Notes under the pieces: model-generated
What the model was told of the DNA's origin: nothing
Database searches by the model: none
What the model saw: only the letters and a program-made list of their open reading frames with translations
Source: an uncultured Lachnospiraceae bacterium
GTDB lineage: Bacteria > Bacillota > Clostridia > Lachnospirales > Lachnospiraceae
Direction of reading: 5' to 3'
Assembly (NCBI GenBank): GCA_910579425.1
Contig: CAJTVL010000035.1
Location: 1-41,271 of the forward strand
Length of the DNA stretch: 41,271 nt
Shown: piece by piece, positions 32,855-40,477 of the stretch
Numbering within the stretch: the stretch's first letter is position 1
Layout of the letters: the number at the start of each line of letters is the position of its first letter
Program-made: the position numbers and the translations under genes

Positions 32855-32888
32855 ATATCCCCTGCTCAATGGGGCAGGGGATATTTTT
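32855..32888 (+). terminator. Intercistronic hairpin between binding protein and permease
   Basis: ATATCCCCTGC (32855-32865) pairs with GCAGGGGATAT (32874-32884), then four T. A smaller hairpin, AAACGA (32931-32936) with TCGTTT (32944-32949) and more T, follows. They probably stop or slow much of the transcript, so the binding protein is made in excess over the permeases. Confidence 0.75.
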
Positions 32889-33058
32889 AACATTTTGACA
32901 TAAATCCCCAAGTTTGCAACGCTAACTTGTAAACGAACTCCGCTCGTTTTTTGCAGCATGACAGAGAGCTTCCCAACGGAATGAGAGGGGCGGCTGTCTG
33001 TTGCGCTGTACCTGATTCGCAACGAGCATACTACAAGGAATAATAAGGAGGGATTTTT

Positions 33059-34045
33059 TTGCGTAATTACATTATCAAGCGTATTTTGCTGTCCATCCTC
33101 ATTTTGTTTAGCGTAACATTTATTATTTACGCTATCCTGCGTTGTCTGCCTGCGTCCTATGTGGAGACTATGGCCATGCAGCTTTCAACAGCGCCGGGGG
33201 CAAAGCCCTATGATGAGTGGATTGCACAGTTAAATGCATCTTATGGTCTGGATAAGGGTATTCTTGCCGGATACCTGGTGTGGCTGGGAGATTTTGCTTC
33301 CGGAAACTTTGGCGACAGTTGGAAGTTTACCGTTCCCGTGATCGAGAAGTTCAATGATGTGATCTGGCTTTCTTTTGTGATGGGAGCGATCGCATTTGTG
33401 CTGGAGCTGGTAATTGCCATTCCGCTGGGAATCATTGCGGCTACCAAGCAGTATTCCAGGGCGGACTATGCCATCACAGCCGGAGCTCTTGTGGGAATTT
33501 CCCTGCCCACTTTCTTTTTTGCCACGCTGTTGAAGCTGGTTTTTGCGGTAAAGCTTCAGTGGTTTGACGTGTCCGGCCTGGTGGGCAGAAATTATGCCCA
33601 GTTGGATTCCTGGGGGCAGTTTATGGATAAGGCCAGCCATCTGGTGCTTCCCATTACAACTCTGGTAATCGTGTCGATCGGTTCGCTGATGCGTTATACC
33701 CGTACCAATATGCTTGAAGTGTTGAACGCAGATTATATAAGGACGGCAAGGGCGAAGGGCTTAAGCGAGAGCAAAGTGATTTATAAGCATGCTTTCCGCA
33801 ACACCCTGATTCCTCTTGTGACGATTGTAGGCGGTTCTCTTCCCGGGCTGTTTTCGGGCGCTTTGATTACGGAAACCATTTTTTCCATTCCCGGTATCGG
33901 CTTTACATCCTATCAGGCCATGGTAATCGGTGATATTCCGTTTTCCATGTTCTACATGTCATTTATGGCTGTACTTACCCTTGCAGGGAATCTGATTGCC
34001 GATATTTTGTATGCGGTGGTAGATCCCCGTGTACGGATTGCGTAG
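33059..34045 (+). CDS. Oligopeptide ABC transporter permease (OppB/DppB-like)
   Basis: A 328-residue inner permease with the OppB fold: one N-terminal helix, an extracytoplasmic region, then about five helices. The ATPase-contact EAA loop is visible as ARAKGLSESKVIYKHAFRNTLIP. The start is TTG 33059, chosen because AAGGAGG at 33045-33051 is seven bases upstream and the first codons encode the expected RNYIIKRIL helix. It forms the channel with the next gene product. It is the first gene after the intercistronic hairpins, about 270 bases after the binding protein. Confidence 0.95.
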   Translation: MRNYIIKRILLSILILFSVTFIIYAILRCLPASYVETMAMQLSTAPGAKPYDEWIAQLNASYGLDKGILAGYLVWLGDFASGNFGDSWKFTVPVIEKFNDVIWLSFVMGAIAFVLELVIAIPLGIIAATKQYSRADYAITAGALVGISLPTFFFATLLKLVFAVKLQWFDVSGLVGRNYAQLDSWGQFMDKASHLVLPITTLVIVSIGSLMRYTRTNMLEVLNADYIRTARAKGLSESKVIYKHAFRNTLIPLVTIVGGSLPGLFSGALITETIFSIPGIGFTSYQAMVIGDIPFSMFYMSFMAVLTLAGNLIADILYAVVDPRVRIA

Positions 34046-34060
34046 AAAGGAGGCCTTGGA

Positions 34061-35614
34061 ATGTCTGATAACAAAAATTATAATAAGCAGGATGAAAATC
34101 AGAAAGAGCAGTTCTCCTTAAACGACGACCGAAGGGTGAAAACCCTTTCGCCGGGAGCGCTTGTTATGAAGCGGTTTTTCAGAAACCGTCTTGCAGTGCT
34201 TGGACTTGCCATGCTGGCTGTCATGTTTATCTTTTCCTTTATCGGCGGTATGATCTCCCCCTACAGGCAGGATGAGCAGTTCTATACTTACACCTTCCTT
34301 GAAAAGGAATATGTGGCCGTGACCAGAAACGAGGATTTCCGTTATATTGCCGCCGAGGGGAAGGAATTTGGTTCTGCCGCCCAGGCACAGTTTTTGCTGG
34401 CCCAGATGACAGGAAAGGAAGAATTTTCCTACAAGGATGTGGACTATCAGGTAACCCAGGAGGGGACGGATTTTTACTCTCTTTCCTCTGACGGAGAGGT
34501 GATTGCCATTGCGTACAAGGATATTGTAAACGCGGAGGACGGGATGGATGAGCTCCCCTTTGCCGTAAAGCACAGCGCCCTTGCCGCCTATTCTAATGAA
34601 AAGACAGGAGCCTTTGAGGCGGACGGTACGGAATATGAATTAGATGATGCGGGAAATATTATAGAGAACGGCCAGGTGGTCGGCTACATCAGTCGGTTTG
34701 TGGTACAGTCCAAGGAAAACGGCGTGGTAATTTCCAGAGCTTTCAAGGAACATCTGGAAGAAGCTCTGGATGAGGACGCGGAGGAATTTATTTATACGGG
34801 AGAGGACGGAGTAGAGCATAACTATACCATCGCTTACGACGCTTCCGCCAAGGTCTGGTCTGTAATGCAGGAGACAGAAACCTACGTTTATAATCAGTAT
34901 TCTCAGCCTTCCGGAGAACATCCTTTGGGAACGGATACCAACGGCATGGATATGCTGACCCGTCTGATGTACGGCGGGAGGGTTTCTTTGATCATCGGTT
35001 TTATCGTCGTAATCATAGAAACGGTATTAGGGGTTGTCCTGGGAGGAATTTCCGGATATTTCGGCAAGTGGGTTGATAACCTGATCATGCGTATTGTGGA
35101 TATTTTCTACTGTATCCCTTCTATGCCCCTGATCATTATCCTGGGCGCTGCCATGGACGGTATGAGAGTGGATCCCCAGATCAGAATGCTGTATCTGATG
35201 CTGATCCTTGGCTTTTTGGGGTGGCCCGGTATTGCCCGTCTGGTGAGAGGACAGATCCTTTCTCTGAGAGAGCAGGAGTTTATGACGGCGGCGGAGGCCT
35301 GCGGCATCAGCGTGTCCAGGCGGATCTTCAAGCACCTGATTCCCAATGTAATTCCCCAGCTCATCGTTACCTGTACCATGAGCCTTGGTTCCATCATTCT
35401 TACGGAATCCACCCTGTCTTTCTTAGGACTTGGCGTTAAGTTCCCCTTTGCATCCTGGGGAAATATTATCAATGACGTAAATAATGCCTATGTGCTTACT
35501 AATTACTGGTTCATCTGGATTCCTGCCGGGTTCTGTATCCTGATTTCCGTGCTTGGTTTTAACTTTGTGGGCGACGGTCTCCGAGATGCCTTTGACCCGA
35601 GAATGAAGCGATAA
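34061..35614 (+). CDS. Oligopeptide ABC transporter permease (OppC/DppC-like) with large insert
   Basis: A 517-residue permease; OppC proteins are usually near 300. The N-terminus is a 40-residue charged cytoplasmic segment and the first helix. About 200 residues (roughly 72-290: YRQDEQFYTYTFLEKEY to VYNQYSQPSGEHPLGTD) are inserted on the external side, before the standard P-S-G-E-H-P-L-G-T-D motif. The remaining helices and EAA loop (TAAEACGISVSRRIFKHLIPNVIP) are normal. The insert has no recognised domain but contains repeated acidic and aromatic patterns. It may contact the binding lipoprotein. ATG 34061 has AAAGGAGG seven bases upstream. Confidence 0.93.
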   Translation: MSDNKNYNKQDENQKEQFSLNDDRRVKTLSPGALVMKRFFRNRLAVLGLAMLAVMFIFSFIGGMISPYRQDEQFYTYTFLEKEYVAVTRNEDFRYIAAEGKEFGSAAQAQFLLAQMTGKEEFSYKDVDYQVTQEGTDFYSLSSDGEVIAIAYKDIVNAEDGMDELPFAVKHSALAAYSNEKTGAFEADGTEYELDDAGNIIENGQVVGYISRFVVQSKENGVVISRAFKEHLEEALDEDAEEFIYTGEDGVEHNYTIAYDASAKVWSVMQETETYVYNQYSQPSGEHPLGTDTNGMDMLTRLMYGGRVSLIIGFIVVIIETVLGVVLGGISGYFGKWVDNLIMRIVDIFYCIPSMPLIIILGAAMDGMRVDPQIRMLYLMLILGFLGWPGIARLVRGQILSLREQEFMTAAEACGISVSRRIFKHLIPNVIPQLIVTCTMSLGSIILTESTLSFLGLGVKFPFASWGNIINDVNNAYVLTNYWFIWIPAGFCILISVLGFNFVGDGLRDAFDPRMKR

Positions 35615-35630
35615 GAAAGGAGAAGTGAAC

Positions 35631-36776
35631 ATGGCTAAGAATAAACCGGAAGGTTATCTTTCCGCGAAGGAATCCCGCCGGATTTCCAAAGAAAACCGCC
35701 GCATTACCAATCAGTTTGAGAAGGAACGCAAACGCAAGAATGTGCCGGAGTCCGAATACACTACAACCATGCACAATCCTGACAACGCGGTGGAATTCGA
35801 CAATCTCCACACTTATTTCTTTACGGATGCGGGCACTGTGAAGTCTGTGGATGGGGTAAGTTTTGAGGTTCCCATTGGCAAGACGGTTGGAGTGGTGGGA
35901 GAGTCGGGTTGCGGCAAGTCAGTGACCAGTCTTTCTCTGATGCAGCTCATCCAGCGCCCTCAGGGACAGATTGTGGAAGGCGAGATTCGCCTGAATTTAG
36001 GAAATAATAAGGCTTACAATATTGTCAAAACGCCCAATGATAAGATGAAGGATCTGCGGGGGAATTATGTTTCCATGATTTTCCAGGAGCCCATGACCAG
36101 CTTAAATCCTGTGTTCCGTATCGGAGAGCAGGTGGACGAGGTTATCGCCCTTCATGAGGAAAAAGGAAAAGATGAGATCAAGGCCAGGACCATTGAGCTG
36201 CTTGAGATGGTGGGAATCGCCAACAGCGAAGGGGTGTATCAGATGTATCCCCACGAGCTTTCCGGCGGTATGCGTCAGAGGGTCATGATCGCTATGGCTC
36301 TTGCCTGCAATCCCAAAATTATTATCGCGGACGAACCTACCACGGCGCTGGATGTGACCATCCAGGCACAGATTCTCGATCTGCTGCGGAATCTGAAGGA
36401 TAAGATCAATTCCTCCATTATGCTGATCACCCACGATTTGGGCGTGATTGCGGAGATGGCGGATTATGTGGTGGTTATGTACGCCGGAAGAGTGGTGGAG
36501 AAGGGAACGGTGAGAGACATCTTTACCAATCCTTCCCATCCCTATACCATCGGACTGATGGCCTCCAAGCCTGTGGTGGGCAAGCAGGTGGACAGACTTT
36601 ATTCGATTCCAGGCAAGGTTCCCAACCCGGTGAATATGCCCAACTACTGCTATTATAAGGATCGCTGCGAGATGTGCGTACAGGGCTGTGAGGGAGAATA
36701 TCCGAAGGAAATCAGCCTGTCCAAGGATCACAAAGTGAGCTGCTATCGTTTTTATGACGGAAAGGGGGAGAAATAA
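35631..36776 (+). CDS. Oligopeptide ABC transporter ATPase (OppD/DppD-like)
   Basis: A 381-residue ATPase of the oligopeptide importer. After a basic N-terminal extension (about 45 residues) come Walker A (G90-ESGCGKS), the signature LSGGMRQR, Walker B (IIIADEPTTALD) and the C-terminal oligopeptide/dipeptide domain with spaced cysteines (CYYKDRCEMCVQGC), which binds a metal cluster in some relatives. ATG 35631 is chosen with AAAGGAG eight bases before it; GTG 35625 is too close. The stop touches the next gene's ATG. Confidence 0.95.
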   Translation: MAKNKPEGYLSAKESRRISKENRRITNQFEKERKRKNVPESEYTTTMHNPDNAVEFDNLHTYFFTDAGTVKSVDGVSFEVPIGKTVGVVGESGCGKSVTSLSLMQLIQRPQGQIVEGEIRLNLGNNKAYNIVKTPNDKMKDLRGNYVSMIFQEPMTSLNPVFRIGEQVDEVIALHEEKGKDEIKARTIELLEMVGIANSEGVYQMYPHELSGGMRQRVMIAMALACNPKIIIADEPTTALDVTIQAQILDLLRNLKDKINSSIMLITHDLGVIAEMADYVVVMYAGRVVEKGTVRDIFTNPSHPYTIGLMASKPVVGKQVDRLYSIPGKVPNPVNMPNYCYYKDRCEMCVQGCEGEYPKEISLSKDHKVSCYRFYDGKGEK

Positions 36777-37805
36777 ATGAGCGAATCCAATACCGCTGCC
36801 AAGAGCAGCACTGCGCCTGTAACCTATGATCCCCAATATATTCTGATGGTCAATGACCTGAAAAAGCATTTTCCCATCAAGGGCGGCATGGTTTCAAGAA
36901 CCGTGGGTTATGTGAAGGCTGTGGACGGAGTTACCTTTAATCTTAAGCGGGGTTCAACCATGGGACTGGTGGGAGAGTCCGGCTGCGGCAAGACCACCAC
37001 GGGACGTACCATTCTGCGTCTTTCGGGAGAAAAAACCGGCGGGCAGGTGCTCTTTAACGGAAAAGAAGTTTATGATTTCTCACCCAGGGAGATGCGCAGT
37101 CTGCGAACCAAAATGCAGATTATTTTCCAGGATCCCTTTTCCAGCCTTTCCCCCCGTCTGCCCGTAGGCGAGATTATCGGAGAGGCGGTGAGAGAGCACG
37201 GGCTGGTGAGTAAGGGAGAATTTCAGGATTATATCGATCAGGTCATGGATAACTGCGGCCTGCAGCCCTTCCACAAAGACCGTTATCCCCACGAGTTTTC
37301 CGGCGGGCAGAGGCAGCGTATCTGTATTGCCAGAGCCCTTGCCTTAAATCCGGAGTTCGTGGTCTGCGACGAGCCCGTGTCGGCTTTGGATGTGTCCATT
37401 CAAGCACAGATCATTAACCTTTTGAAAGACCTGCAGGAGCAGTATAAGCTGACTTACCTGTTTATCTCCCACGATCTGAGTGTGGTGGAGCATATTTCCG
37501 ATACGGTTGGCGTTATGTATCTGGGAAACCTTGTGGAGTACGGAGCCACGGAGGATATTTTCAGGCATCCTTTGCATCCTTACACAAAGGCATTGTTTTC
37601 CGCAATTCCTGTTCCGGATCCGGACGCGAAGATGGACCGTATCGTGCTGGAAGGCACCATTCCTTCTCCGGCCAATCCGCCCTCGGGCTGTAAGTTCCAT
37701 ACCCGTTGCGCCAACTGTATGGCAAAATGTAAGGAAGTGGCGCCCCAGCAGAAGGAGATCGAGCCGGGACACTATGTGGTGTGCCATCTGTATGACGACA
37801 AATGA
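36777..37805 (+). CDS. Oligopeptide ABC transporter ATPase (OppF/DppF-like)
   Basis: A 342-residue second ATPase of the importer. Walker A is GESGCGKT (66-73), the signature FSGGQRQR begins at F174, and Walker B is CDEPVSALD (D198, E199). The C-terminal domain carries the P-x-x-G-C-K-F-H-T-R-C signature of the OppF group. Its ATG follows the OppD stop with no gap and its own stop overlaps the next start (ATGA). Together with the OppD-like protein it should drive uptake of short peptides. Confidence 0.96.
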   Translation: MSESNTAAKSSTAPVTYDPQYILMVNDLKKHFPIKGGMVSRTVGYVKAVDGVTFNLKRGSTMGLVGESGCGKTTTGRTILRLSGEKTGGQVLFNGKEVYDFSPREMRSLRTKMQIIFQDPFSSLSPRLPVGEIIGEAVREHGLVSKGEFQDYIDQVMDNCGLQPFHKDRYPHEFSGGQRQRICIARALALNPEFVVCDEPVSALDVSIQAQIINLLKDLQEQYKLTYLFISHDLSVVEHISDTVGVMYLGNLVEYGATEDIFRHPLHPYTKALFSAIPVPDPDAKMDRIVLEGTIPSPANPPSGCKFHTRCANCMAKCKEVAPQQKEIEPGHYVVCHLYDDK

Positions 37806-38116
37806 GCCACAAAAGAGACTTTGAGGACGACGGCCGTACCATAGCGGATATGAGCGGACTGGGCGATGCTCATCCTGAAAAGTGGGGAAGCATTCGGGGA
37901 GAGGGCGCATATCGAGGCGCAGATGAAAGCGCAAGTACGGGCAGACCTCGGGAAAATGAGCTCCATGAGCGCCGGCCCTGGGAGGACGCCCCCTTTACCT
38001 GGAAAGAACGTTTCCATTATATGGGAGCCGCCTTAGGGGCCGCCCTGCTGATCGCCTTTGCCTTTCTCGGCGGGCTGGCGGTGGTGATCTGGCTGATTAC
38101 CCTTTACGGGAGGTAA
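37802..38116 (+). CDS. Small single-helix membrane protein at the end of the importer operon
   Basis: A 104-residue protein that starts in a 4-nt overlap (ATGA) with the OppF-like stop, so its translation depends on the importer. The first 70 residues are charged (MSHKRDFEDDGRTIADMSG, then PRENELHERRPWED) and one membrane helix follows (about 74-101). The D-D-G-R-T-I-A-D-M-S-G pattern resembles small proteins next to Opp operons in Clostridia, from memory. It could be an accessory subunit. A weak terminator follows. Confidence 0.7.
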   Translation: MSHKRDFEDDGRTIADMSGLGDAHPEKWGSIRGEGAYRGADESASTGRPRENELHERRPWEDAPFTWKERFHYMGAALGAALLIAFAFLGGLAVVIWLITLYGR

Positions 38117-38147
38117 GGTAGTATAAAAGAGACCGGAAAGCTTGAAG

Positions 38148-38171
38148 GGGCGCAGCAGTAAGGTTGCGCCC
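38148..38171 (+). terminator. Possible terminator after the importer operon
   Basis: GGGCGCA (38148-38154) pairs with TGCGCCC (38165-38171) across a ten-base loop, followed by TATTATACG rather than a full T-run. A moderate match. Confidence 0.45.
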
Positions 38172-38215
38172 TATTATACGTGATCCGACCGGCGGCTCAC
38201 GTTTCAGAGATGTTT

Positions 38216-38832
38216 TATGACAAGACGGGAGGACAGCAGGGAAGGAAAAGCGGAACCATTATTATAAAACGGTACTGTGGATGCTTACAGGGGTATTTCT
38301 TCTGACAGGCTGTTCGGATAACATGGTACGGCGGAGAGCGTATTATCGGAAGAAAAAGCAGCTTTTCAGAGGGAAAGCGTATCGCCGGAGGAGGAAAGAA
38401 TATTGCCGGAGGCCGAAGAGGACGAACCGAAAATCGAACCGGAAGCCGCTTCCTTGGAGGTGGAGAAAGAAGAGATTACCGAGGGTGTGACAGGAACCCC
38501 GGAGATAATTGAGGCAGACTGGTCAGACTTTTTTGACGGGTTGAATGGTGCGGCGGTTCTATATGATGAAGCTGACAGACAGTATACAATATGTAACAGC
38601 GAGCTTGCCACCACCAGAAGATCACCCTGTTCCACCTTTAAGATTATTTCTTCTCTTGTTGCTCTGGAAAACGGGAATGGGCAAGGTGGAGGACGTGGCG
38701 GTTGACGCGTGGTTTACCGGATTCGCAGAGACGGCTGAGGGAAAACGGTATTTTTGCGTTTATCTTGGGAGAACGGACGGCAGAGAAGTATCCAGCACGC
38801 TGGCAAGGGAGATTGCCATTCGGATTTTGTGA
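38216..38832 (+). pseudogene. Class D beta-lactamase (CDD-like) relic
   Basis: Fragments of a class D serine beta-lactamase in three frames. A lipoprotein-type N-terminus (LTGVFLLTGCSDN, from about 38281) is followed by a frameshift near 38318 into a Glu-rich linker, then FFDGLNGAAVLYD and RRSPCSTFKI with the active-site S-T-F-K (Ser codon 38631-38633). At about 38666 the frame changes again and the sequence jumps to KTGMGK...VDAWFTGF (K-T-G at 38668-38676) and a normal C-terminus ending 38832. About 150 residues between the S-T-F-K and K-T-G motifs are missing. Order and wording match the Clostridia CDD family. An enzyme is not possible from this copy. It ends at the stop codon of the converging relic. 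Confidence 0.75.
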
Positions 38833-39269
38833 TTACTGCTTTGCCTGAATGGGGGTATAATAGTCCATTTGTTCGTATCCCATAATTTTTTGCGCAAGCG
38901 GCGATGTGATAATATTTCCCAATTCAGGGCGTAAGGTATCGCGTTCAAACCCGTTTTCACTCAGGAATTTGTCTATCTCACGATTCATACGATCCTTATC
39001 CGTCTTTTGGTCTATGTCCGTTGCAACAGCATAAAGGCCTCCCTGGAAATCGATTATTTCCAATTCCGGCGGAACCGTCATTCCCTCTTCATACATATAC
39101 AGCCAGACAAATCCGTCTCCTGCCCAATACAGAAAATCTTTCGGAAAAAGGCTGCGTTTTTGAGAAGAGAACCATTCCTCAAAAACGGAAAGTTCCCTTC
39201 TCCAAACATCCCTTTTCCCGATGAAACCATCTTACAGGCGGGCATTTCATAAATTCTTATCCCTTGCAT
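38833..39269 (-). pseudogene. Frameshifted GyrI-like (effector-binding) protein
   Basis: A small-molecule-binding GyrI-like protein broken by one frameshift. The start ATG 39269 has GGAGG seven bases upstream and reads MQGIRIYEMPACKMVSSGKG. Near 39192-39200 the frame is lost, and the family pattern continues in the next frame: EWFSSQKRSLFPKDF, then YEEGMTVPPELEIIDFQGGLYAVATD to the stop at 38833-38835. Losing one G from a run of four restores the match exactly. The full protein would be about 145 residues with no DNA-binding domain, probably an effector-binding partner of AraC-type regulators such as the one upstream. Stop codons of the two converging relics abut (38830-38832 and 38833-38835). 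Confidence 0.75.
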
Positions 39270-39381
39270 TTGATTGCCTCCAAACCAGTTTTTCTAAAAT
39301 TATTTTTGCTGCGTTCACGTTTTCAATATACCTCAGCGGCGTTACAAAAAATGAACTTTTTTTATCATTTTGAGAAGAAAA

Positions 39382-40290
39382 TCATTTAACATAAGGATGT
39401 CTGGCTAAGCCTGGCATACTTATATGCTTTTTTAAAGGCATGTAAAATTCAAAAAGGCAATACTCACCGTCAAACTCATCCATATCTATTTTTTCCAGAT
39501 GGATCTCTGCGGGCGGGTCTTCCGTATTGCAATATCTGCCTATGGCAGCATACATATCATGTGCGGTTTCCTGTGAAATCTCCCTGTAATGATGCCTGCC
39601 GATGTAATGGAATTTTACACAGGGATATCCTCCAAAAGAGTCTGCCATCATACCCTCAGGGATTCGATTCGTATGATGACACTCTACTGCGGTCATGTAC
39701 TTTGAGTACAAATATCCTTCCCCAAGATGATGGGTCAGTCCGTAAAATACATGATTGTTTGTAACTTCATGAATCATTTGCCTTTGATTATCCCAGAAGT
39801 CTAATGCAACTTTCGGACAGAGCCACGCCGAGTCATGATAAGGAATGTCATGCTCTGTTCCGACAAGCGAAATTTCAGGAAACATGACAAACTCAGGGCC
39901 AAATAATAAGCTGCTACCACACATGTATCCATAATCCTGAATGGGCGGAGTAACTTTAAGAATGGGGTGCTTCATGCGGTATTTCCCGGGAGTAATGCCA
40001 AATTCATCCTTAAATGCACGGGAAAAAGACTGTTCATACTCATAGCCGCAGACCATAGCAATATCCAATATACTTTTTCTTCGGTCAAGTAAAAGCGGTA
40101 GGCTGTTGGTAAGTTTTCTTTTGCGGATGTAGTCGGCTACAGAGATGCCATACGCAAAGGTGAAAAGCCTGTGCAGATGTGATGCGGAATACCCGGCAGC
40201 TTTGGCGGCATCTTCAATATCAATTTTTCGTTCCAGATTTTCTTCAATATATTGAAATAACGACTTAAACATACGGGGATACCACTCCAT
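39382..40290 (-). CDS. AraC-family regulator with GyrI-like effector domain
   Basis: A 302-residue regulator. The N-terminal 100 residues hold two helix-turn-helix units (DIEDAAKAAGYSASHLHRLFTFAYGIS and ILDIAMVCGYEYEQSFSRAFKDEFGITPGKYR), the AraC DNA-binding domain. The C-terminal part (about 130-290) fits the GyrI-like effector-binding family. It probably binds a small molecule and controls nearby genes. ATG 40290 lacks a good ribosome site, so the start is uncertain; ATG 40272 is an alternative. The last 11 codons (MPGLARHPYVK) lie in a repeat that also occurs at 3369-3446, so the C-terminus may have been replaced by repeat insertion. Confidence 0.88.
   Translation of the reverse strand: MEWYPRMFKSLFQYIEENLERKIDIEDAAKAAGYSASHLHRLFTFAYGISVADYIRKRKLTNSLPLLLDRRKSILDIAMVCGYEYEQSFSRAFKDEFGITPGKYRMKHPILKVTPPIQDYGYMCGSSLLFGPEFVMFPEISLVGTEHDIPYHDSAWLCPKVALDFWDNQRQMIHEVTNNHVFYGLTHHLGEGYLYSKYMTAVECHHTNRIPEGMMADSFGGYPCVKFHYIGRHHYREISQETAHDMYAAIGRYCNTEDPPAEIHLEKIDMDEFDGEYCLFEFYMPLKKHISMPGLARHPYVK
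39388..39417. repeat. Dispersed repeat copy within the AraC gene's 3' end
   Basis: This 30-bp stretch matches the 39-bp tandem repeat unit (for example 3408-3437) with two substitutions and one inserted base. It encodes the last residues of the AraC-type protein. Confidence 0.65.
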
Positions 40291-40426
40291 GTTGCGAATA
40301 CAAGACCCGCATATTTCTATATTTGTTCTGAAAATATTGGCTGACCAGTGAGTTTAGTATAACATTTCACTGTTGAAAAAGAAATGAAAAATGAATGTTG
40401 CGAAGATAGAAGCGCCGGAAAGCAGA

Positions 40427-40455
40427 TAGACTTTGCAATCCGGTTATGCTATAAT
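40427..40455 (+). promoter_or_regulatory. Promoter of the nuclease-like gene
   Basis: TAGACT (40427-40432), a 17-bp spacer and a perfect TATAAT (40450-40455) lie 22 bp before the start codon, so the leader is very short. Confidence 0.65.
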
Positions 40456-40477
40456 TTAGTCACACAAAGGAGAATCT

